From Microbacterium sp. Nx66 (GTDB lineage Bacteria > Actinomycetota > Actinomycetes > Actinomycetales > Microbacteriaceae), in the NCBI RefSeq assembly GCF_904066215.1, contig NZ_LR880474.1, positions 682,001 to 746,000 of the forward strand: a DNA stretch of 64,000 nucleotides. The letters are read 5' to 3'. This document shows, in pieces, positions 15,236-24,323 of this stretch; the stretch's first letter is position 1; the number at the start of each line of letters is the position of its first letter. The position numbers and the translations under genes are program-made. A model generated the notes under the pieces. The model was not told the DNA's origin. It made no database searches and was given only the letters and a program-made list of their open reading frames with translations.

Positions 15236-17791
15236 TCAGCGCGCGGCGCGGTTCTTGGTGTGCTTCGTCGGCACGGCGGCCCAGGGGTCCTCGGGCCAGG
15301 GGTGCCGGGGGTAGCGGCCGCGCATCTCGGCGCGCACCTGGGAATAGGGGCCGGACCAGAACGAGGCGAGGTCGTCGGTCACGGCGAGCGGCCGCCCAGC
15401 CGGGGACAGCAGGTGGAAGAGGACGGGAACGCGGCCATCCACCAGCCGGGGAGTCTCCGCCCACCCGAAGCACTCCTGCAGCTTCACCGCGACGACGGGG
15501 CGTGCGGTCGGATCCCCGTCGGGTTCCGGGTAGGTGATGCGGACGCGGGAGCCGCTGGGGACCTCGAGCCGCTCCGGGACGAGGGCCTCGAGGTGCACGG
15601 CCTCGGGCCAGGGCAGCAGACGGCGCAGCGCCGAGGACAGATCCAGCCGACTCGCGGGGGTGCCGGATGCGAGAGCCTCGAGCTCCGGTGCCATCCAGGC
15701 ATCGAGGGCGTCGATCAACCCCGCGTCCGACACATCGGGCCATGGCTCACCGAGCTCACGTCGGAGCAGCGCGAGTCTGCGGCGGAGGGCCTCCGCCCCG
15801 TCGGACCAGGTGAACATGCCGAGGCCATCGCGTCGGACCGCCCGGGCCACGGCATCCCGCCCTGTCGATGCCGCCGCTCGCACCGGCACCGAGGAACGCA
15901 GGATCGCACCGATCCGGCGCTCGCGGCGGGCCTGCACACGACCTCCGACGAACTCGGCTTCCACGCGGTCGCTCATCAGGGGGCCCGCCGCGCGCTCCGC
16001 CTGCTCCTCGGTGAGGGTCGCCGCCGTGCGGATGACCGCACCGGAACCGGCGGCCGCCCGGGACGAGGCGCGGGCGACATCGGCCACGGCGAGCCATTCC
16101 GAGGACGCGAGGGAACCGCTCACTCCGGCCCGCGTGCCGGAGGCCAGCAGGAACGTCGCTCCCGATCCCGATTGCTCGACACGGTGGGCGATACGCTCGG
16201 GGAAGGCCAGCGCGATCACGAGACCGACGCCGTCGAGACCCGCGCGGGTGTCCGGTGTCGGATCGGCGAGGCGTTCCAGACGACGCGCGTCCTCGCGCCA
16301 GCGACGGGCCTCCGCAGTCCCGCCGCCCCGCAACGCGACAAGAGCGTGGGCGACGTCGGCATCCGGGACGCGCTGATCACCGCCCAGAAGCGCGACGACC
16401 TCGGCGGCGAGCCGGCTCCCCACCACGGGGCTGCCGTCCCGTAGCGCCCTGGCCAGCCGGGGGTCGGTCGGGATGCGGGCCAGCACGCGGCCCTCGGCCG
16501 TGGCGCGCCCGTCGTCGTCGATCGCTCCGAGACCGCGAAGCACCGCGACGGCGTCGGCGAGACTGTCGGCTCGCAGCGGTTCGATCAACCGCAGGCCTGC
16601 TCCGCCCGGGGCACCCCAGCACGCCAGGAGGAGGGCGGCGCCGGTGAGGTCGGCCGTCGCGATCTCCGGGGACGGACGCGCGGGAGCCGCCGCGTAGGCG
16701 CGCTCGTCCACACACCGGACGACGATGCCGGGGCCCTGACGCGTCGCGCGTCCGGCACGCTGCACGCACGAGGAACGGGAGGCGGCGGTGGTGACCAGAC
16801 CCGTCATGCCGCGGGCGGCGTCGCGCTGCGGCTGCCGGGACAGACAGCTGTCCACGACCATCCGCACACCCGGCACCGTGATCGACGACTCGGCGAGCGA
16901 GGTGGCGACGATGATGCGGGGCACACCCCCCGGTGCACGACCGCGGATCACGGCATCCTGTTCCGCCGGCGGGATCTGGCCGTGCAGCTCCCGCACGTCG
17001 AAGGCGCCGTTCCGAGTGCGGACGCGTCGGGCGATCTCCGACACCTCGCGAGCGCCCGGGGCGAACACGAGCACGTCGGCTTCGGGGTCTTCGCGGACCA
17101 GCTCGGTGGCGGCGGAGGCGGAGACACTCGCGATGTGGTCGAGGAAGCCGCGGGTGACTCCCCGTTCGTCGAGGCGGGGCGTGGGACTCGGAGCCCAGCG
17201 CTCGGTGAGGGGGAAGGCCGGGACGTCATGGTCGACGATCGGCGCGGGGGACTCGGCGGTGCCGATGACGGCGGCGAGCCGGGCAGCGTCGAGGGTGGCG
17301 GACATCGCGACGACGACGAGGTCATCCCGCAGCTCCCGCACCTCCGAGAGCAGGCCGACGAGGAGGTCGGTCTCGAGGGCCCGCTCGTGCACCTCATCGA
17401 TGATGACCGCACTCACGCCGTCGAGTCCGGGATCGTCCAGCATCCGTCGCAGGAGCACGCCGGCGGTGACGAACTCGACCCTCGTATCCGGCCCGGCTGT
17501 GCGCTCGCCGCGGACGGTGAAGCCCACCCGGGATCCGAGCGGGGAGCCATCGAGGTGTGCGAGTCGGCGGGCGGCGGCACGCGCGGCGACCCGGCGGGGT
17601 TGGGTGACGATCACGCGGTCGGTGGTTCGTGAGGCGAGGAGCGGCGGTACGAGGGTGGTCTTGCCCGTGCCCGGCGGCGCGGTCACCACCACGGATCCGC
17701 TCGCGTCGAGGGCTGCGGAGAGCTCATCGAGGGCGCCGGCGAATGACAGGCCGGCACCGATGGCGGCGAGGTCGAAGGCAGCGCGGGTCAC
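15236..17791 (-). CDS. hrpB: ATP-dependent helicase HrpB
   Basis: An 851-residue DEAH-family RNA helicase if started at GTG 17791; the frame is open to GTG 17833, but those 14 residues overlap an inverted repeat and are not conserved-looking. Order: motif I APPGTGKTT, motif II IIDEVHERALETD, motif III SATLDAA, then helicase C with TSLAESSITVPGVRMVVDSC and QRAGRATRQGPGI, and the HrpB C-terminal domain ending WPEDPWAAVPTKHTKNR. HrpB is a nonessential helicase of unclear substrate. It is convergent with the ABC operon. Confidence 0.93.
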   Translation of the reverse strand: MTRAAFDLAAIGAGLSFAGALDELSAALDASGSVVVTAPPGTGKTTLVPPLLASRTTDRVIVTQPRRVAARAAARRLAHLDGSPLGSRVGFTVRGERTAGPDTRVEFVTAGVLLRRMLDDPGLDGVSAVIIDEVHERALETDLLVGLLSEVRELRDDLVVVAMSATLDAARLAAVIGTAESPAPIVDHDVPAFPLTERWAPSPTPRLDERGVTRGFLDHIASVSASAATELVREDPEADVLVFAPGAREVSEIARRVRTRNGAFDVRELHGQIPPAEQDAVIRGRAPGGVPRIIVATSLAESSITVPGVRMVVDSCLSRQPQRDAARGMTGLVTTAASRSSCVQRAGRATRQGPGIVVRCVDERAYAAAPARPSPEIATADLTGAALLLACWGAPGGAGLRLIEPLRADSLADAVAVLRGLGAIDDDGRATAEGRVLARIPTDPRLARALRDGSPVVGSRLAAEVVALLGGDQRVPDADVAHALVALRGGGTAEARRWREDARRLERLADPTPDTRAGLDGVGLVIALAFPERIAHRVEQSGSGATFLLASGTRAGVSGSLASSEWLAVADVARASSRAAAGSGAVIRTAATLTEEQAERAAGPLMSDRVEAEFVGGRVQARRERRIGAILRSSVPVRAAASTGRDAVARAVRRDGLGMFTWSDGAEALRRRLALLRRELGEPWPDVSDAGLIDALDAWMAPELEALASGTPASRLDLSSALRRLLPWPEAVHLEALVPERLEVPSGSRVRITYPEPDGDPTARPVVAVKLQECFGWAETPRLVDGRVPVLFHLLSPAGRPLAVTDDLASFWSGPYSQVRAEMRGRYPRHPWPEDPWAAVPTKHTKNRAAR

Positions 17792-17827
17792 CCGTCCAGT
17801 CTGCCCGGTCGATCGGCGCCCGGAGCC

Positions 17828-17912
17828 GTTCACAACTCAGGAGATCCGGGGGGATTCGGCGCACAGGGAGGGATCGCCGCGTCCGCGCCTGCCGATCTCC
17901 TGAGTTGTGAAC
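17828..17912. repeat. Perfect 19-nt inverted repeat with 47-nt interior (element G)
   Basis: GTTCACAACTCAGGAGATC (17828-17846) is repeated exactly as its reverse complement at 17894-17912. It lies between hrpB and the flotillin terminator, upstream of both the hrpB start and the flotillin end. The arms are AT-richer than the local background. The form resembles the other long palindromes in this window but shares no words with them. There is no U-tract. Confidence 0.75.
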
Positions 17913-17939
17913 CGGCAGAGGCGGTGCCCGACGACAGAC

Positions 17940-17976
17940 AGCGGATGCCGCGACCGAGTCGGTCGCGGCATCCGCT
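17940..17976 (-). terminator. Strong hairpin terminator after flotillin gene
   Basis: A perfect 16-bp stem (AGCGGATGCCGCGACC at 17940-17955 with 17961-17976) has a 5-nt loop. It lies 13 bases after the flotillin stop on the minus strand. No long U-tract follows, as is common in high-GC actinobacteria. Confidence 0.7.
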
Positions 17977-17988
17977 GTCCTGTGCTGC

Positions 17989-19590
17989 TTACTCCGCGTC
18001 GGGAGCCGGGGGAGCGGGTGGCGGCGGGGTGGTCGGTGCGGGCGTGCGCGGCGCCGGGGTCGGTGCGGACGCTTCGGCGACTCCGGCTCCGAAGCCGCGA
18101 CCGACGGCCTGCCCCTGGATGATTCCGGCCAGGTCGAGGCCTGTCGCGGAGTGCACGCTGTCGAACACCGAGCGCATGGCCTTCGCGCTGTCGGCGCCGA
18201 CGACGTTCGACGCGCCGTCCTCGGCGGATCCGCCGACGATCGAGACGCTGCCGATGGCGGCGTAGCCCTTCGCGAACTCCGACATGATCGACGGCAGCAC
18301 TTCCAGCACGCGCTGCGAGAGGAAGGCATCCTGGTTGGAGGCGATGGCCTTGGCCTCGGCCTCGACAGCGGCTGCACGGGCCTCACCCTCGGCGCGGATC
18401 GCCTCGGCCTCGGCGTTGGCGCGGAGGCGACGGGCCTCGGCTTCGGCCTCCGCCTGGGCGCGCAGAGCATCCGCGTCACCGGTCGCCTTCGCGATCGCGG
18501 CGGCAGCCTCACCGTCGGCGCGCGCCTTGTCGGCCTGCGCCTGCTGCTCGGCGATGCGGGTGCGCGCCTCGGCCTGCTTGACCTGCTCGATCGCCGCCGC
18601 CTCGGCTGCCCGCTCACGCGTGTAGAGCTCGGCCTGCGCGCGGGTCTCCGCCTCGTACCGCTGGGCGTCCGCGACGCGCTTGACGTCGGCGTCGAGCTGC
18701 GCCTGCTTGTTCTCGGCCTGTTGCTGCAGCACGGCCTGCTCGGCCTGGGCGCGGGCGAGCTGCTCGGCCTGCTCCGCCTCGGCGCGGGCCCGGCCGATGC
18801 CGGCGTTGGCGTTGGCGGTGTTGGTGTCGAGAGCGGTCTGCTCGACGAGGTTCGCCTCCTGGTTGGCGATGTTCTTCTGGTTGATCGCGCGGTCGGCGTT
18901 GGTCTGCGAGATCTCCGCGGCCTGACGCTTCGCCTGGATCTCCGGCGCACCGAGGGACTGGATGTAGCCGACCTTGTCGGTGATGCCCTTGATCTGGAAG
19001 GAGTCGAGGATGAGGCCCTGTTCGGCGAGCTCCTGGGAGACGTCGGCGGCGATCTGGTCCGAAAACTTCTTGCGCTCCCGCATGAGCTCCACGACGGAGA
19101 GCGTCGCGACGATGCCGCGCAGGGCGCCCTCCAGCTGCTCGGTGGTGAACTGCTCGATGGCCTTGTCCTGGGAGGCGAAGCGCTCGGCGGCCCGGCGCAC
19201 CAGCAGCGGGTCGGAGCCGATCTTGACGATGGCGACGCCGTCGACGTTGAGCGTCACGTTGTCGAGCGACTGAGCCTCGGCGTTGAGCGACACCTGCCGT
19301 GAGCGGAGGGAGATGATCTCGTGGCGCTGGGTGATCGGGTTGACGAGCGACTTCCCGTTCACGATGACCGTGACGGGCGATTCCGACATCTCCGAGCTGC
19401 TCGTGCCGTCGGCGCCGATCACGGCACGCTGCACCTTCTGCTTGCGTCCGGAGATGACGAGCGCTTCGTCGGCGCGAGCCACCTTGATCCAGCTGCGGGC
19501 GAACAGCAGCAGGATCAGCAGGACGACGATCGCGGCGACGACCGCGATCCCGATGACGATGAGGATGCCGACGATTCCGGCGATCTCCAT
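17989..19590 (-). CDS. Flotillin family (SPFH) membrane protein
   Basis: A 533-residue protein starting at ATG 19590 behind GGAGGTCATCC. Residues about 5-32 form a membrane helix (IVGILIVIGIAVVAAIVVLL), followed by the SPFH/band-7 domain (about 35-230) and a long alanine/glutamate-rich coiled coil (about 230-420) with repeated AEAEA-type words. The end is a proline/alanine tail. Flotillins scaffold functional membrane microdomains and recruit other proteins. No NfeD-like partner gene is adjacent. Confidence 0.92.
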   Translation of the reverse strand: MEIAGIVGILIVIGIAVVAAIVVLLILLLFARSWIKVARADEALVISGRKQKVQRAVIGADGTSSSEMSESPVTVIVNGKSLVNPITQRHEIISLRSRQVSLNAEAQSLDNVTLNVDGVAIVKIGSDPLLVRRAAERFASQDKAIEQFTTEQLEGALRGIVATLSVVELMRERKKFSDQIAADVSQELAEQGLILDSFQIKGITDKVGYIQSLGAPEIQAKRQAAEISQTNADRAINQKNIANQEANLVEQTALDTNTANANAGIGRARAEAEQAEQLARAQAEQAVLQQQAENKQAQLDADVKRVADAQRYEAETRAQAELYTRERAAEAAAIEQVKQAEARTRIAEQQAQADKARADGEAAAAIAKATGDADALRAQAEAEAEARRLRANAEAEAIRAEGEARAAAVEAEAKAIASNQDAFLSQRVLEVLPSIMSEFAKGYAAIGSVSIVGGSAEDGASNVVGADSAKAMRSVFDSVHSATGLDLAGIIQGQAVGRGFGAGVAEASAPTPAPRTPAPTTPPPPAPPAPDAE

Positions 19591-19761
19591 GGATGACCTC
19601 CCTGGTTCCCCCCGAGGGGGCGGTCCGATATGCCCACGGTCGATGTGGGCGTGCGCAACCCACCCTGCCAGAAAAGAGACGCCCGCCACCGCGTCGGGCG
19701 CCATCATGCCGGTATCGGTGGGCGTTCCTCCCGCCGCCCTGCCTGTGGAGGAGGGGAGCGG

Positions 19762-20190
19762 TCAGCGGGTGCGGAGTTTCTCCGCGAGGTCGCGCAGCAG
19801 GCGCAGCTCGTCGTCGTCGAGGCGTGACATCCGGTCGGCGATCGACCGGCCGTGCACGGTCGCGAGCGCACGGAAGGCCCGGGCGCCCTCGTCCGTCGCG
19901 CGGATCAGGGCGCCGCGGCCGTCGTCCGGGTCGGCGCACTTCGCGACCAGTCCCCGCGTCACCATCCGGTCGACGAGGCGGGAGACGCTCGGCTGGCTGA
20001 TGAGCATGTTGGCGGTGATGTCGCGCAGGCGGGCGGTCATCTCCGGCGAGCGCGTGACGGTGAGCAGCACGTCGTACTCGGCCTGCGTGATGTCGCCGGT
20101 GTCGAAGTCGGCTGCCATCTCGGTGAACAGTTCGTGCTGCGCGCGGAACAGGCTTTCCCAGGCCTCCAGCGCGAGCTTCCGATCGGTCAT
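19762..20190 (-). CDS. MarR family transcriptional regulator
   Basis: A 142-residue MarR protein. ATG 20190 is preferred because GAGGATG precedes it and MTDRKLALEAWESLFRAQHEL is the family N-terminus. The winged helix covers about 30-110 with TQAEYDVLLTVTRSPEM, ISQPSVSRLVDRM and the wing DPDDGRGALI. Its upstream region carries a possible promoter (TTGCAT and TATACA on the minus strand near 20312-20335). No target gene is obvious, since the ABC operon upstream has its own TetR. Confidence 0.9.
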   Translation of the reverse strand: MTDRKLALEAWESLFRAQHELFTEMAADFDTGDITQAEYDVLLTVTRSPEMTARLRDITANMLISQPSVSRLVDRMVTRGLVAKCADPDDGRGALIRATDEGARAFRALATVHGRSIADRMSRLDDDELRLLRDLAEKLRTR

Positions 20191-20214
20191 CCTCACAGAG
20201 TACCGGGCGCAGTA

Positions 20215-20248
20215 AAGGGCCGGTCGGAGAGGCTCCCGACCGGCCCTT
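20215..20248 (-). terminator. Hairpin between ABC exporter operon and MarR gene
   Basis: A 13-bp perfect stem AAGGGCCGGTCGG (20215-20227) / 20236-20248 has an 8-nt loop. It lies 150 bases after the permease stop and 25 bases before the MarR start, on the minus strand. It most likely ends the upstream operon, but if the MarR transcript starts near 20300 it would sit in its leader. Confidence 0.55.
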
Positions 20249-20397
20249 GTCCCTTGCACCAAGAGTGTCCTGCAATCACATGCGGTGGATGCCACAGCAA
20301 ACATTCACCGTGCGATCACTGTATAACGGCGAGGTAACGAATGCAACGGTTTGATCACAAATGGCAGGCCCCCCGCGACGATGGTCCGCGCATCGCC

Positions 20398-21198
20398 TCA
20401 GCCGATCACATCGCGGCGTCGCAGCACCCAGGCGCTTCCGGCGACGAATGCGACGTTCACCGCCCAGAGCGCCACGGTGCCGCGGGGATCGAACCCCTCC
20501 GCGAGCGGAGCCTGGTGGAACGCCCAGGAGTACGGTGAGATCGCCCGGAGCCACTCGGCGTTCTCCACCTGGTTCGCGATCGCGTTGAAGGCGTACCCGG
20601 CGACGGCGATTCCCGCGCCCCCTGCGACAGCCCAGGAAGTGCGACCGAAGAGAGCGCCCAGCAGGAGCGCGGCGCTCCCCGAGAGCATCGTGAGGCCGAC
20701 GAAGACGACGGTGGTGTCGATGATGCGGATCGGATCGATGTCGAGCTGTGCCGAGTCGTTGAGCAGGGCGACGACAGCGCCCGCGAACACGCCCAGCCAC
20801 GCGAGCCGGGCGAGGATGGCGAAGGCGGACGCGATCGCGTATCCGACCCGTCCCACACCGTGAGCCAGGTCGAGTTCGAGGCGCCCTGACGCCTCCGCGC
20901 CGGCGATGGCGCCCGCTCCCCAGGACGTGCCTGCGATGGTCAGGAGGAGGAAGCCGATGAGGCCGTAGAAGGTGCCCTGGGCGTAGCCCGCCCCGGTGCC
21001 GATCTGGTCGTAGCCGAGTGCTCCCACGAGCTCCGGGGGCAGGCTGTCGATGATCTGCTGCATCTGCCCGTTGCCGCCGATGCTCGGGAACAGCGGCAGG
21101 TACAGGAACAGCACCGCCGCGACGCCGATGGTCCAGCCCACCGTTCCGCGCCAGCTTTCGCGGAGAGCGCGCCGGAAGATGGGAAGCGCGTCACGCAT
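20398..21198 (-). CDS. ABC-2 type exporter permease
   Basis: A 266-residue membrane protein with about six helices (for example LLTIAGTSWGAGAIAGAEASG in the middle and a C-terminal NVAFVAGSAWVLRRRDV). ATG 21198 is chosen since it overlaps the ATPase stop by eight bases; the frame extends 11 codons further upstream. With the ATPase it forms an ABC-2 exporter, and the arrangement with a TetR gene suggests drug efflux. Confidence 0.85.
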   Translation of the reverse strand: MRDALPIFRRALRESWRGTVGWTIGVAAVLFLYLPLFPSIGGNGQMQQIIDSLPPELVGALGYDQIGTGAGYAQGTFYGLIGFLLLTIAGTSWGAGAIAGAEASGRLELDLAHGVGRVGYAIASAFAILARLAWLGVFAGAVVALLNDSAQLDIDPIRIIDTTVVFVGLTMLSGSAALLLGALFGRTSWAVAGGAGIAVAGYAFNAIANQVENAEWLRAISPYSWAFHQAPLAEGFDPRGTVALWAVNVAFVAGSAWVLRRRDVIG

Positions 21199-22129
21199 CG
21201 CCCTGACCTGCCTCGAGACGCGAGGAGTCACCGTAGAGCCGCAGGACCGATTCCTCCAGGTCTGGTTCCTCGATCGCGAGGTCGAGGACGTGGTGCTGCG
21301 CCAGCACCTTCACCAGCGGGTCGATGGCACCTTCGACGGTGGCATTCACCTGCACGATGTCCGTCTCGCCGCGGACGTCGAGCTCGGAGATCTGCGGCAG
21401 TGCACCGAGTTGCTCCCGGATCAGGGTCGCTGCCGTCGTATCGAGACCGACGCGTACGCGCCGGATCGCGCCGAGTCTGAGTGAGGCCACATCACCCTCC
21501 GCCACGACCCTTCCTCGACTGAGGACGGCGACGATGTCGGCCGTCTGCTGGATCTCACTCAGCACATGGGAGCTCAGCAGCACGGTCTGGCCGCGATCTC
21601 TGGCTTCGGTGACGAGGTGGAGGAACTCTCTCTGGACGAGCGGGTCGAGCCCGCTGGTCGGCTCGTCCAGCACGAGCAGCGGCGGTTCGTGCATGAAGGC
21701 TTGGACGATCCCGAGCTTCTGCTTGTTGCCCTTCGAGAGCGCGCGCACCGGTCGACTCAGATCGAGGTCGAGTCGGTCCGCGAGGCGGTCGATCGTGCCG
21801 GGGTTCACCGGGCCGGACACCTCGGTGTAGAAGTCGAGCATGCGGCGTCCCGTCGTGCGGTCGTCGAGTCGGAGCTCGCCGGGGATGAAGCCGATGCGTC
21901 GTCGGAGGGCCGGGCCGCCGCGACGCGGGTCTTCGCCCAGGACCCGGATAGCGCCCGACGTGGGGCGGATGATGTCGAGGATCATGCGCAGCGTGGTGGT
22001 CTTTCCTGCGCCGTTAGGGCCGATGAGCCCGAACACGGTGCCGGGATCGACGCGGAGATCGATGGAGTCGACCGCTGTGTGCCGACCGTACTGTTTGCGA
22101 AGGTGAGTGAGTTCGATGGCAGGGGTCAT
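21191..22129 (-). CDS. ABC exporter ATP-binding subunit
   Basis: A 312-residue ATPase. Walker A is GPNGAGKTT, the signature ALSKGNKQKLGI replaces the usual LSGGQ, Walker B is LLVLDEPTSGLDP, and the switch is SSHVLSEI. A C-terminal domain of about 90 residues follows, as in exporters of the CcmA/DrrA class. The LSKGN signature is normal for this subgroup. The gene is downstream of a TetR regulator and upstream of its permease on the minus strand. Confidence 0.92.
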   Translation of the reverse strand: MTPAIELTHLRKQYGRHTAVDSIDLRVDPGTVFGLIGPNGAGKTTTLRMILDIIRPTSGAIRVLGEDPRRGGPALRRRIGFIPGELRLDDRTTGRRMLDFYTEVSGPVNPGTIDRLADRLDLDLSRPVRALSKGNKQKLGIVQAFMHEPPLLVLDEPTSGLDPLVQREFLHLVTEARDRGQTVLLSSHVLSEIQQTADIVAVLSRGRVVAEGDVASLRLGAIRRVRVGLDTTAATLIREQLGALPQISELDVRGETDIVQVNATVEGAIDPLVKVLAQHHVLDLAIEEPDLEESVLRLYGDSSRLEAGQGDA

Positions 22130-22177
22130 GGCCCTGCTCCTTTCGGAGGGTGAGGGGGACCAGGTTCGGAGATCTCG

Positions 22178-22867
22178 TCAGCGGGGAGGATCCGGGTCCT
22201 GATTCGGGTCGTTCTCCCCCTTGTCCGAGGAGGGCCCGCTGCTTCTGGCGAGCGCTTCCTTCGCGGCGACGAGCAGATGGTCGTCGGCGTAGAGCCCGTG
22301 CGTGTAGAGCTCCAGCACGGGAATGGTCGAGCGTTCCAGCAGCGATGTCGTCAGCGTGCTCTCTCCGAAGGCGCGCGCGAGGTGCCGCCGCAGGATGACG
22401 GGACCGAGACCATAGAGAGTCATGTACACGGCAGTGGCTTCCAGGTCGGACTGCTCGCGCATCGTGCCCGCGGCGATCTGTTCGCGCAGCATCTCTCTGG
22501 TGCTGGCGAGGAACATGTCGAAGAGGTGGTCGGACGCGGCGGAGTCGTCGAGGAGCATCCGGGCGAGGTAGTCCAGTGCGACATTGCGACCCTCTAACGA
22601 GTCCAACGCCTCCCGCATCAGGCGCGCGGCGTCGGCACCCGTCATGCCGTCTCGCTCGGCGAGGAAAGTGCTCACGACGTGCGCGTCGCACACGTCGCGC
22701 AGTCCTTCCTTGCTTCCGAAGTGGTGCAGGATCAGCGCCGGGCTCACGCCCGCATCCTGCGCGATCTGCCGCAGACTCGTGCCGTCGAATCCGCGCTCGC
22801 TGAACCGGACGATCGCGGCGTCGCGAATGCGCGCCCTGGTGGTGAGGTCGTCGGCTCCTGAACGCAT
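22178..22867 (-). CDS. TetR family regulator, probable autorepressor of the ABC exporter operon
   Basis: A 229-residue TetR protein. The HTH spans about residues 12-57 (FSERGFDGTSLRQIAQDAGV, LILHHFGSKEGL). ATG 22867 is preferred because a sigma-70 promoter places transcription start at that ATG; two other ATGs lie upstream inside the promoter. The C-terminus is hydrophilic (DKGENDPNQDPDPPR). It is the first gene of a minus-strand unit with the exporter ATPase and permease. Confidence 0.88.
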   Translation of the reverse strand: MRSGADDLTTRARIRDAAIVRFSERGFDGTSLRQIAQDAGVSPALILHHFGSKEGLRDVCDAHVVSTFLAERDGMTGADAARLMREALDSLEGRNVALDYLARMLLDDSAASDHLFDMFLASTREMLREQIAAGTMREQSDLEATAVYMTLYGLGPVILRRHLARAFGESTLTTSLLERSTIPVLELYTHGLYADDHLLVAAKEALARSSGPSSDKGENDPNQDPDPPR

Positions 22868-22903
22868 AGTCAGCATGCTAAACGAGCGTTCAGTCCGGGG
22901 CAA
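22867..22903 (-). promoter_or_regulatory. Leaderless TetR promoter with operator in the spacer
   Basis: On the minus strand TTGCCC (22903-22898) and TAGCAT (22880-22875) are 17 bases apart, and the ATG at 22867 follows seven bases after the -10 box, so the mRNA would be leaderless. The dyad CTGAACG-CT-CGTTTAG, 6 of 7 matched, lies in the spacer and fits a TetR site. Self-repression is inferred. Confidence 0.65.
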
Positions 22904-22967
22904 GAGTCAGGTCATCTCCGTTCCGTCGGTCTCGCAGACCGAGCGTCTGAGGCGGCGATGGATGTGG

Positions 22968-24323
22968 TCATCGCCGACGCGACGCGGGGAGATCGATCGG
23001 CCCCGTGACCGACAACTCGTCCTCCCAGACCTCGATCCCGCTGACCTCGGGAAGACGTGCCCTCGTGAAGACCGGGTCCAGCCCTTCTCGTCGTTGCTGG
23101 GTGTAGTCCTTCAACAGCTTGAAGGCGATTCCGGACAGCAGCGCGATCGCGACGAGGTTGACGAGGGCCATGAATCCCATCGCGCCGTCGGCGAAGTTCC
23201 ACACGACATCGGCGGAGACGAGGGCCCCAGCGAACACTGCGGCGATCGCGAAAAGACGATAGCCGAGCAGGACTCCGGTGCGGGAGGTGATGAACTCCAC
23301 GTTGGTCTGCCCGTAGTAGTAGTTGCCGAGGATCGAGCTGAACGCGAGCAGGAAGATGATGACGATCAGGAGGATGTTCGACCAGGTGCCCAGCGCGCTG
23401 ACGACCGCGCCCTGCGTCAGCCCGATGCCGCGTTCGGCGCCGGCCAGGTCTGGAACCGAGACCAGGATGATGAACGCGGTGATCGAGCAGACGAGGAAGG
23501 TGTCGAAGTACACGCCCAGCGTCTGCACGAGACCTTGTTTGACCGGGTGCGTCACCGCCGCGCTCGCTCCTGCGTTGGGGGCCGACCCCAGTCCGGCTTC
23601 GTTGGAGAACATCCCCCTCTTGACGCCGGTGAGGATGATGTAGCCGAGCGCTGCGCCGACGACCTCGTTCGGGCCGAAGGCTTCGAGGAAGATCGTGGCG
23701 AAGACTCCGGGAAGGCGCTCGATGTGCATCGCGACGATCACCACGCCGAGAAGCAGATACAGCAGTGCCATGATCGGGACCAGCGTCTGGGTGACGGAGG
23801 CGATGCGGCGCACGCCCCCGAAGATGACGAGCCCCATGAGCAGTGCGAGTGCGCCGCCGGTGACCCACGGCAGCCAGGCAGCAGACTCTCCGCCGAGGCT
23901 GCCCGCGATCGTCGCCTGGATGGTGTTCGCCTGCAACGAGCTGAAAGCGATGGGGAAGCAGATGATGAGGATGACGGCGAAAAGCACGCCCATCCATCGC
24001 GCTCCGAGTCCGCGTTGCATGTAGTAGGCGGGGCCGCCGATGAACCCGTCCCTATCGCGCCTCTTGTACAGCTGTGCCAGCGAGGACTCGATGAACGCGG
24101 ACGCTCCACCGATGAATGCCATCAGCCACATCCAGAAGACCGCGCCGGGACCGCCGATCGCGATCGCGGTTCCCACTCCCGCGATGTTGCCGACGCCCAC
24201 TCGTGAAGCGGCGGAGATGGTGAATGCCTGAAAGGAGGAGACCGATTGAGGCTCGCCGCTCTCCGTGCGGGGCGTTCGATCCTTCAGAGTGCGGAACATC
24301 TCCGGAATCAAACGGAACTGCAC
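22968..24323 (-). CDS. Sodium:alanine/glycine symporter family (AGCS) protein, 5' end disrupted
   Basis: From GTG 24323 the frame encodes 451 residues of an AGCS symporter (AlsT/YaaJ type): AFTISAASRVGVGNIAGVGT is the family N-terminal signature, followed by GGPAYYMQRGLG and GMFSNEAGLGSAPNA. These carriers import alanine or glycine with sodium. The homologous protein clearly begins about 37 codons earlier, but an in-frame TGA at 24416-24414 separates that start from the rest (see the adjacent entry). Starting at GTG 24323 would remove most of the first membrane helix, so function is doubtful unless the TGA is read through or a CTG start is used. Confidence 0.75.
   Translation of the reverse strand: MQFRLIPEMFRTLKDRTPRTESGEPQSVSSFQAFTISAASRVGVGNIAGVGTAIAIGGPGAVFWMWLMAFIGGASAFIESSLAQLYKRRDRDGFIGGPAYYMQRGLGARWMGVLFAVILIICFPIAFSSLQANTIQATIAGSLGGESAAWLPWVTGGALALLMGLVIFGGVRRIASVTQTLVPIMALLYLLLGVVIVAMHIERLPGVFATIFLEAFGPNEVVGAALGYIILTGVKRGMFSNEAGLGSAPNAGASAAVTHPVKQGLVQTLGVYFDTFLVCSITAFIILVSVPDLAGAERGIGLTQGAVVSALGTWSNILLIVIIFLLAFSSILGNYYYGQTNVEFITSRTGVLLGYRLFAIAAVFAGALVSADVVWNFADGAMGFMALVNLVAIALLSGIAFKLLKDYTQQRREGLDPVFTRARLPEVSGIEVWEDELSVTGPIDLPASRRR

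Noticed and set aside
17989..19590. Alanine/glutamate repeats in the flotillin gene as a tandem DNA repeat
   Set aside because: The repeats are at protein level (coiled-coil heptads) and not regular at DNA level.
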